From Moraxellaceae bacterium UBA2477 (lineage in GTDB: Bacteria; Pseudomonadota; Gammaproteobacteria; Pseudomonadales; Moraxellaceae): DNA of 29,532 nt. Below are positions 24,413-29,532 of this stretch, piece by piece; position 1 is the stretch's first letter; each line of letters starts with the position of its first letter. The stretch is from NCBI GenBank assembly GCA_002342025.1, contig DDPD01000063.1, forward strand, positions 1-29,532. Reading direction: 5' to 3'. A program made the translations under genes and the position numbers. The notes beneath the pieces are model-generated. The model did no database searches and had not been told where the DNA came from. It was given only the letters and a program-made list of their open reading frames with translations.

Positions 24413-25972
24413 TCAGTGATGGCGCAGCTCATGTGGCCGGAATCCTACAGCCAACAACGCCACACCATAACTCGCAGCACCACCGACACAAATCAGCAAG
24501 ACCCAGCCCACACGCGACCAACCCGGATTATCCAGCCACCAGAGACTATCGGGAGTGATGGCCAACAGTACGCCAACCATGACGGCATTCGCCAAAGCAA
24601 AACGCAGGGCTAATTTTATCCAATGCCGCTCAAAACGATAAATGCCCTTTTCATGCAGGCCCTTATAAAGCAGCCCGGCGTTTAAGAAGGCCGACAACGT
24701 ACTGGCCAGCGACAAACCCACATGCTCTAAATGCCAGACCAGCATGAGGTTGAAGACCATGTTAGCCACCATCGCAATAATGCCGATGCGTACCGGGGTC
24801 CTTACGTCTTGGCGGGCATAAAACGCCGGGGCAAACACCTTCACCAACATAAAGGCGAGAATGCCGCCGGAAAGCGCCTGCAACGCCATTGCAGACTTCA
24901 CCACATCGACACGATCAAACTGACCATGATGAAAAAGTGCCGCCATTAAGGGCTCTGCCAGAATACCCATAGCCAGTGAGGCTGGCACGCCCACCATGAA
25001 AATCACCTTCAACGCCCAATCAATCGTGCCGCGAAACTCTGCATCCGACCTTTCTGAATGCTTAGTCGACAACGTGGGCAAAATTACCGTAGCCACCGCA
25101 ATACCAATTAACCCCAGTGGCAGTTCGGTGAGACGCTCGGCGGTATACAGCCAAGACACCGAGCCGGCCACCAGAAAGGACGCCAAGATCGTGTCTAGCA
25201 AAAGGTTAATCTGACTCACCGACACGCCAAACATGGCGGGCAGCATGAGCGTCAGAATTCGCTTCACGTCCGGGTCTTTAAAGTCCGGCTTGAAGCGCGG
25301 CACTAAATTGAGTTGACGCAATGGAAGCCACTGAAAACCAAGCTGAACAATACCGGCAATCAGCACGCCCCAGGCCAGCGCCATGATGGGTGTTGTCAGT
25401 AAAGGAGCCAGCCACACAGCGCAGCCAATCATAGTCAGGTTCATCAAGACCGGCGTAAAGCTTGACGCACCAAAGCGGCCGTAGGTATTCAGAATGCCGC
25501 CGGCGAAAGCCGTTAGCGAAATGAGCAGTAAATAAGGAAAGGTGATGCGCAACATGTCGGCGGCGAGATCAAAGCGCACCGTGTCCTCGCGGAAGCCGGG
25601 GGCAAAGATGAAAATAATGGCCGGTGAAAAGACAATGGCAACGGCGGTTAAGCTACCAATAATGATGGTTAGCGAACCGGCAACATGATCAATGAGCTGC
25701 CGCACAGCAGCGTCGCCGCGCTGCGCCCTAACGTCTGTCAGTACCGGCACAAACGCCTGCGAAAAAGCACCCTCTGCAAATAATCGTCGTAAAAAATTAG
25801 GAATCTTAAAGGCCACCAAAAAGGCATCCATGAGCTTGCCGGCACCGAACAAATTCATGAACACCATGTCTCGCACCAAGCCCGCAATACGAGACAGCAG
25901 CGTCATTGCACTGACAATAAAGGTCGAGCGCCACAAGCGGCTGTTGGTAGACTGCAATGGTGGGTTAGACAT
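24413..25972 (-). CDS. murJ: lipid II flippase MurJ (MviN)
   Basis: Inner-membrane MOP-superfamily flippase that moves lipid II to the periplasm for peptidoglycan synthesis. The 519-residue protein has many hydrophobic segments, consistent with 14 helices. Family signatures are TLLSRIAGLVRDMVFMNLFGAG (around residues 24-45), RRLFAEGAFSQAFVPVL near 62-78, FFx-type VLMNLTMIGCAVW, and LLDTILASFLVAGSVSWLY near 255. ATG at 25972 follows AGGAG at five bases. It is monocistronic here, divergent from rpsT, the same pairing as in Pseudomonas and other gammaproteobacteria. Confidence 0.97.
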   Translation of the reverse strand: MSNPPLQSTNSRLWRSTFIVSAMTLLSRIAGLVRDMVFMNLFGAGKLMDAFLVAFKIPNFLRRLFAEGAFSQAFVPVLTDVRAQRGDAAVRQLIDHVAGSLTIIIGSLTAVAIVFSPAIIFIFAPGFREDTVRFDLAADMLRITFPYLLLISLTAFAGGILNTYGRFGASSFTPVLMNLTMIGCAVWLAPLLTTPIMALAWGVLIAGIVQLGFQWLPLRQLNLVPRFKPDFKDPDVKRILTLMLPAMFGVSVSQINLLLDTILASFLVAGSVSWLYTAERLTELPLGLIGIAVATVILPTLSTKHSERSDAEFRGTIDWALKVIFMVGVPASLAMGILAEPLMAALFHHGQFDRVDVVKSAMALQALSGGILAFMLVKVFAPAFYARQDVRTPVRIGIIAMVANMVFNLMLVWHLEHVGLSLASTLSAFLNAGLLYKGLHEKGIYRFERHWIKLALRFALANAVMVGVLLAITPDSLWWLDNPGWSRVGWVLLICVGGAASYGVALLAVGFRPHELRHH

Positions 25973-26079
25973 GACGACTCCTGGTGCGCGGCGTGATGTT
26001 AGCCCAGCCGCCCCAGTATCGCCACCAGAGTAGTTGACTTAGTGCGATGGGATCGGCATCATTGCGCGCCTGATTTTAG

Positions 26080-26097
26080 ATATGCAAACCCGCATAT
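26080..26097 (+). promoter_or_regulatory. hairpin in the region upstream of rpsT
   Basis: ATATGC-AAACCC-GCATAT is a perfect 6-bp stem (extendable by G-U and A-U pairs to about nine) 40 bases before the rpsT start. It may lie in the rpsT leader, where S20 autoregulation acts in E. coli, or be an operator. No function is proven. Confidence 0.3.
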
Positions 26098-26137
26098 TTG
26101 AGACACTTTATTCACCGATTTATTTAGGAGTCGCCCT

Positions 26138-26401
26138 GTGGCCAACTCTGCACAAGCCAAGAAGCGCGCTCGTCAAAACGACAAGCAGCGCCTGCACAAT
26201 GCGAGCCTGCGCTCCATGGTGCGTACTTACATCAAGAAAGTCGTTAACGCCATCGCCGCCGGCGACAAGGCCGTAGCGCAAGCTGCCTACACTGTTGCTG
26301 TTCCGGTCATCGACCGTATCGCCGACAAGGGCATCATCCACAAGAACAAGGCTGCTCGTCATAAGAGCCGTCTGAACGCTCAGATCAAGGCTCTCGCCTA
26401 A
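26138..26401 (+). CDS. rpsT: 30S ribosomal protein S20
   Basis: S20 binds 16S rRNA early in 30S assembly. The 87-residue protein opens MANSAQAKKRARQNDKQRLH, is rich in Lys and Arg, and is predicted helical, as in all S20. It contains RSMVRTYIKKVVNAI and the C-terminal KGIIHKNKAARHKSRLNAQI. The start is GTG at 26138 with TTAGGAG eight bases upstream. A rare start codon is normal for rpsT (UUG in E. coli) and limits expression. Codon choice is strongly biased to a few codons (CGT, GCC, AAG), as expected of a highly expressed gene. Confidence 0.98.
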   Translation: MANSAQAKKRARQNDKQRLHNASLRSMVRTYIKKVVNAIAAGDKAVAQAAYTVAVPVIDRIADKGIIHKNKAARHKSRLNAQIKALA

Positions 26402-26454
26402 GCTCTGCGTTCGCTACGCCTAACAGGCTCTTTGCGGACGAAAAGCGTGTGGAT

Positions 26455-26484
26455 AAAAAACCGGTCCTCGTGACCGGTTTTTTT
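26455..26484 (+). terminator. rho-independent terminator of rpsT
   Basis: AAAAAACCGGTC, loop CTCGT, GACCGGTTTTTTT: a six-base GC-rich stem extended by A-T pairs and ending in seven T. It is 54 bases after the rpsT stop and insulates the following FNR-type gene. Confidence 0.95.
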
Positions 26485-26533
26485 ATGCCTGCTGATATGC
26501 TTCTGGTAAATCCTAGTGGTGGAAATACGCCTC

Positions 26534-27250
26534 ATGTCTTTTACCTCGCCATCCTCCCGCTGCATTGAATGCGGACTGCACAAGGTGTGCTTCCCGCCCA
26601 GCTTTGAGGCAGGAGCGCTGGAACAGCTGAGCAGCTTGATCAACTCACAAAATCTGCTTAGCAAAGGCGAGAGTGTCTACCGCCAAGGCGATAGCGCCCG
26701 TGCGATATACGCCGTTCAATCCGGCTCTTTGAAAACGGTTATGACACAGGCGGATGGATCAACGCAGATCACCGGTTTTTATTTGCCGGGAGAAGTCATC
26801 GGTTTGGATAATTTGGCGCAGTCGCATTGCGCGAGCACCGCCATTGCCACCGAAAAGACGGGGCTATGTGAGCTGCCGATAAATGCCATGAGCAGACTCT
26901 CGCAGCAACTACCGGAGCTGCAAAGCCATCTCTTTCAAATCATGAGCAATGAGATTCGCGCCGACTACCAACGTATGCACATGCTCAGCCAGACCAGTGC
27001 CGAAGAGCGCGTGCTGAGCTTTTTGTTGAGCTGGTCAGCGCGGCAGTCCAGGCGTCGCCTTTCTGCTCAAGCGCTGCGCCTGACCATGACGCGAGAAGAC
27101 TTAGCCAATTATCTCGGCCAAGCCCTAGAGACGCTGAGCCGTACCCTGCACAAACTGCAAGACGATAACCTGATTACCGTGGCAGGCCGCCAGATCACGC
27201 TGAAAGACCTGCCCGGACTCAACGCTCGCCTTCAGGTTCAATGCTCGTAA
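26534..27250 (+). CDS. fnr: FNR/Anr-family oxygen-sensing transcription regulator
   Basis: A 238-residue CRP/FNR protein. The oxygen-labile [4Fe-4S] cluster ligands are all present: C10, C13 and C19 (CIECGLHKVC) and C112 (TGLCELP). The spacing from the third to the fourth Cys is 93, the same as in E. coli FNR. A cyclic-nucleotide-type beta-roll (about 25-120), a dimer helix near 125-155 and a helix-turn-helix (TMTREDLANYLGQALETLSRTL, about 190-211) follow. The recognition helix keeps E-x-x-S-R, so it should read TTGAT-N4-ATCAA sites. ATG at 26534 is preferred to GTG at 26516, which would add six residues. In Pseudomonas the equivalent is anr. A matching box lies close by at 27495-27508. Confidence 0.93.
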   Translation: MSFTSPSSRCIECGLHKVCFPPSFEAGALEQLSSLINSQNLLSKGESVYRQGDSARAIYAVQSGSLKTVMTQADGSTQITGFYLPGEVIGLDNLAQSHCASTAIATEKTGLCELPINAMSRLSQQLPELQSHLFQIMSNEIRADYQRMHMLSQTSAEERVLSFLLSWSARQSRRRLSAQALRLTMTREDLANYLGQALETLSRTLHKLQDDNLITVAGRQITLKDLPGLNARLQVQCS

Positions 27251-27435
27251 CGCTGATTACGCCAGGCCGAATGCTGCACATGATCAGCTGCCTGAGGCTC
27301 ATGCGCTAACTCAATGGGTCCTTTGTATTGACGCATCAAAGCCCACATCACCCCCAGTGGAATACCCACTGCCGACAGCACAATAACGACAAACGATAAA
27401 AACCCACTCCAGGTTCCCAATAACTCCATCAACAT
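27238..27435 (-). CDS. small single-pass membrane protein next to fnr
   Basis: A 65-residue protein with one membrane segment (SGFLSFVVIVLSAVGIPLGVMWALM, in two blocks around residues 10-34) and a hydrophilic His-rich tail ending QRYEH. ATG at 27435 is chosen because AGGAG lies eight bases upstream. It loosely resembles short DUF3149-type proteins ('MELL....G.LSL.VI....') but I cannot confirm this. A near-perfect FNR box is 60 bases upstream on the same strand, so anaerobic control is likely. Its 3' end overlaps fnr by 13 bases tail to tail. Possible roles include an accessory subunit of a respiratory oxidase; this is speculation. Confidence 0.65.
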   Translation of the reverse strand: MLMELLGTWSGFLSFVVIVLSAVGIPLGVMWALMRQYKGPIELAHEPQAADHVQHSAWRNQRYEH

Positions 27436-27494
27436 GGCCTTTCTCCTCATCATGACTGATGAGGCTATGACACCACTCTGCTGGCTTGGCGTTA

Positions 27495-27508
27495 TTGACC
27501 CAGATCAA
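27495..27508 (-). promoter_or_regulatory. FNR/Anr box
   Basis: On the minus strand TTGATCTGGGTCAA matches TTGAT-N4-ATCAA at nine of ten positions. Its centre is 66 bases before the small membrane protein start, which allows class II activation (-41.5) with a leader of about 25 bases. Confidence 0.75.
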
Positions 27509-27529
27509 ACTTTGGATCGCACCTTGTGA

Positions 27530-28234
27530 CTAGGGCGCGCTGCCTTGCAACGTAAGCTGCTGAATGGGCAGACGCAGGTCAGCTTGCTCGATAAGCACCG
27601 GAATCGCTGCCGAGGGCGCATGAACGTGTAGGCCAATTTTTGCCAGCACCGGCGCTTGCGCTTCCCGATGCAGGGCAAATTGCGCGTTTAGCGTCGTACG
27701 GACGGGTACTGCCACCTGCTGGTTTAAGGAAAACTGCAAGGGCCCGCGATAAGCCAACGCAATTTCAGTCTCTATGGGCACGGTTAGCGTAATGGGCAGA
27801 TCAAAGTTCAACGGCACGCGTGCCATCAAATCGAATTGAGGCAAAAAGCGCGAGTTCACCACCAAGGCGGTGCTGCCGCGCAGATCCGCAAACGCCCGAA
27901 TGGGAATGCTGCCACGATAGGTGACGGTCGTTTTCAACGGGATCTGGGCATTGAACTCGACTTGCGCAACATAGCTCCCCTTCAAAGGGAGCTGAAAGGT
28001 CTGATCAATAGGAACTCGCGCATTCACCAAGCCGTCAATATTTATCGGCACCGGATCGGTGATGTCTACAAGTGCGCGCAATCCCTCAGGCAGCCGCATC
28101 AATATCTGCTGCTGACTCAAATCCATGCCAACCACTAAACGCAGATAGATCAGCACACCCAACCCGCCTCCCACGACGCAGGTCAGCATCGCCATCAGCG
28201 TTACAGTTAGGGCCAGACGAGGCGTTAGGGTCAT
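27530..28234 (-). CDS. unrecognised membrane-anchored repeat protein B (paralog of 28231-28932)
   Basis: A 234-residue protein of no family I recognise. Residues 5-35 form one N-terminal membrane anchor (ALTVTLMAMLTCVVGGGLGV, then LIYLRL). The rest should be periplasmic and beta-rich: 11 hydrophobic-Pro-hydrophobic tripeptides (VPI, LPL, IPL, IPI and similar) recur every 10-20 residues. It aligns with the upstream gene over its full length: RLPEGLRALVDITDPVPINI with SLPEAF...DVRI, DGLVNARVPIDQ with DGDVSARVPVNQ, and IEQADLRLPIQQL with IEHADLRLPLRDL at the C-terminus. The ATG overlaps the TGA of the upstream gene by four bases. It ends with TAG 22 bases before the FNR box of the next gene. No Cys-rich, catalytic or nucleotide-binding motif is visible, so a structural or bridging role is more likely than an enzyme. 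Confidence 0.8.
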   Translation of the reverse strand: MTLTPRLALTVTLMAMLTCVVGGGLGVLIYLRLVVGMDLSQQQILMRLPEGLRALVDITDPVPINIDGLVNARVPIDQTFQLPLKGSYVAQVEFNAQIPLKTTVTYRGSIPIRAFADLRGSTALVVNSRFLPQFDLMARVPLNFDLPITLTVPIETEIALAYRGPLQFSLNQQVAVPVRTTLNAQFALHREAQAPVLAKIGLHVHAPSAAIPVLIEQADLRLPIQQLTLQGSAP

Positions 28235-28932
28235 GGCTGCTTGCGCTTCACGTCGAGCGCCAAGTCACGCAGCGGCAAGCGTAGGTCCGCATGCTCAATC
28301 ACAGCAGGTACCGGGCCTTGCACACGAATATTGGCCTGTAACGCAGACTGCACCGGCACGCGCAACTGGCTATGCACCGGCACCACCGTATCAATAACCG
28401 CCTTCAGCGGAATCCGTAAGGGCTGATCGATGCGAACATCCGCCGGCGTACTGAAGCGTACCCGCACACGCTGATCGACCGGAATATCCAAATTCACGGG
28501 AATCATTGCTTTGATCGGCACATCGCCGCGCACCGGCAGCGTTAAATCACGGCCCAGTACGCGAACCTGAACCTGCGTATCCACGTGAACCACTTGATCG
28601 ATAGACACGCGCTCACGCACGGGCACCGTCATACGAATGGGCACGTCGCTATCCACCGAGGCGGTTACCTTAAGCGTGTCACGAATAGGCACTGTAATGA
28701 GCTGATTGACGGGCACGCGTGCCGATACATCACCATCAATGCGAACGTCCAGCACATTCAGCACATCTGCACTCACCGCAAAGGCCTCAGGCAATGACAC
28801 CACCATGGGCTGGTTCTTGAGCTGAACGCGGGCATCCACATGCTGGAACAACCACCAGCCGGCAAATGCGCCACCCAGCATGGCAGCCAATAGGGTCAGG
28901 CCAATAAAAAGCAGCCACTGTCGTAGGTTCAT
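28231..28932 (-). CDS. unrecognised membrane-anchored repeat protein A (paralog of 27530-28234)
   Basis: A 233-residue protein of no family I recognise. ATG at 28932 is set by a four-base overlap with the TGA of the EamA gene and by AAGG eight bases upstream. An N-terminal membrane anchor (LLFIGLTLLAAMLGGAFAG, about residues 7-25) is followed by a beta-rich domain with 12 hydrophobic-Pro-hydrophobic tripeptides. Examples are ARVPVNQLITVPIRD, DVPIRMTVPVRERV and DIPVDQRVRV. The spacing suggests strand pairs of about 10-20 residues. The C-terminus VIEHADLRLPLRDLALDV is shared with protein B. It is about the same length as B and shares sequence with it throughout, so the pair arose by tandem duplication and has since diverged a good deal. 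Function unknown. Confidence 0.8.
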   Translation of the reverse strand: MNLRQWLLFIGLTLLAAMLGGAFAGWWLFQHVDARVQLKNQPMVVSLPEAFAVSADVLNVLDVRIDGDVSARVPVNQLITVPIRDTLKVTASVDSDVPIRMTVPVRERVSIDQVVHVDTQVQVRVLGRDLTLPVRGDVPIKAMIPVNLDIPVDQRVRVRFSTPADVRIDQPLRIPLKAVIDTVVPVHSQLRVPVQSALQANIRVQGPVPAVIEHADLRLPLRDLALDVKRKQP

Positions 28933-29532
28933 TGATTCGCCTTCGGTGAAATTTGTTTCGACTGATCTGAAGCCGATGGAACCGGCCAGCACACCAGCAG
29001 TACCCCAATCAGAATCACCGCCAGACCCCAGAGCTCGGCGGCATCAACGGTTTCACCGCCCAACCACACACCAAGCACCACCGCCACGACTGGATTGACA
29101 TAGGCATAGCTGGTTGCCAGTGCGGGGCGCACAGTTGCCAGCAGATAGACATACGAAGAGAAGCCGACGATGGCCCCGATAAAAATCAGATAGATCAGCG
29201 CCCAAAAGCTCTGTGCTGATGCGGGAGCCCCCCAGGCCTCACCGCGCAGCAGACTCGCCATGAGCAGCGCACCGCCGCCCACCAACATTTGCACGGCGCT
29301 GGCCATCCAGACATTGGGTTGCTCGTGATGCTTGCCCCACATGGAGCCGAACGACCAGATCAGCGCCGCAAAGATCAGCACGGCAAAACCGAACACGGAG
29401 CCGGCCAGCCCCTCGCCCTGCTTCAGCAAGACAATGCCGAGCACGCCCAGCAACAGCCCCAACCACTCGCGCGCGTTGGTTCGCTGCCCCCAGAGGCGTG
29501 CAAAAAGTGCGGCACAAAGTGGCGTTAAGGCC
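28929..29532 (-). CDS. EamA-family (DMT superfamily) exporter, N-terminus beyond window edge
   Basis: Drug/metabolite transporter of the EamA type, closest in style to YedA exporters. The frame is open to the right edge: the visible part starts ALTPLCAALFARLWGQRT, followed by EWLGLLLGVLGIVLL. It continues through about 201 residues and some six to seven membrane segments to the end KANQ. The second EamA repeat is clear (FWALIYLIFIGAIVGFSSYV, then SYAYVNPVVAVVLGVWLGGE). The full protein should have about 300 residues and ten helices, so roughly 100 are missing. The TTG at 29462 is not the true start. Its TGA overlaps the ATG of protein A, so the transporter and both repeat proteins form one translationally coupled unit. 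Confidence 0.9.
   Translation of the reverse strand, partial: ALTPLCAALFARLWGQRTNAREWLGLLLGVLGIVLLKQGEGLAGSVFGFAVLIFAALIWSFGSMWGKHHEQPNVWMASAVQMLVGGGALLMASLLRGEAWGAPASAQSFWALIYLIFIGAIVGFSSYVYLLATVRPALATSYAYVNPVVAVVLGVWLGGETVDAAELWGLAVILIGVLLVCWPVPSASDQSKQISPKANQ

Noticed and set aside
26097..26125. TTGAGA-N17-TATTTA as the rpsT promoter
   Set aside because: Transcription would start after the Shine-Dalgarno AGGAG, so it cannot be the main rpsT promoter.
29239..29517. 92-codon minus-strand frame near the right edge
   Set aside because: It is a shifted frame of the EamA exporter, which is open through the whole edge region with family-like sequence.

Overview
The window is a chromosomal segment of a moderately GC-rich gammaproteobacterium. 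Gene order closely follows a well-known Pseudomonas-type neighbourhood (clpB - pgeF - rluD | bamD ... thiO - minor pilins - ispH - fkpB - lspA - ileS - ribF - murJ | rpsT), so a Pseudomonadales/Oceanospirillales-like organism is likely. The genus cannot be fixed from the sequence. No rRNA, tRNA, CRISPR array, insertion sequence, prophage or integrase was seen.

Layout: (1) 1-4509 is branched-chain amino-acid synthesis: ilvC (cut by the left edge) diverges from its LysR regulator ilvY, followed convergently by the ilvB-ilvN operon, whose 337-base leader holds promoter-like sites, a tiny Val/Leu peptide and two hairpins. (2) 4510-9551 is a minus-strand block of clpB (heat-shock promoter), a flavodoxin-like gene, pgeF and rluD. 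(3) 9636-10379 is bamD, divergent from rluD. (4) 10358-18520 is the most unusual part: a diverged PilY1-like protein, nadE, a small zinc-ribbon-like membrane protein, thiO, and a tight pilV-pilW-pilX-fimT minor-pilin operon. In Pseudomonas aeruginosa the bamD-thiO interval holds the pilS-pilR two-component genes; here they are missing and the interval holds the PilY1-like gene, nadE and the small membrane protein instead. (5) 18621-24354 is the ribF-ileS-lspA-fkpB-ispH operon (flavin cofactors, Ile-tRNA charging, lipoprotein signal peptidase, a prolyl isomerase and the last isoprenoid step). (6) murJ (peptidoglycan lipid II flippase) and divergent rpsT, which ends in a strong terminator. (7) 26534-29532 holds an FNR/Anr-type oxygen sensor, a 65-residue membrane protein preceded by a near-perfect FNR box, and a translationally coupled operon of an EamA exporter (cut by the right edge) and two paralogous, unrecognised membrane-anchored proteins with a hydrophobic-Pro-hydrophobic repeat.

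The best candidates for something undescribed are the tandem paralogous repeat proteins at 27530-28932, the PilY1-like protein lacking the usual N-terminal and calcium-binding features, and possible RNA-level control sites before pilV (CsrA/RsmA-like hairpin) and clpB (inverted repeat that could mask the ribosome-binding site). All functional statements rest on reading motifs by eye; no database search was run.
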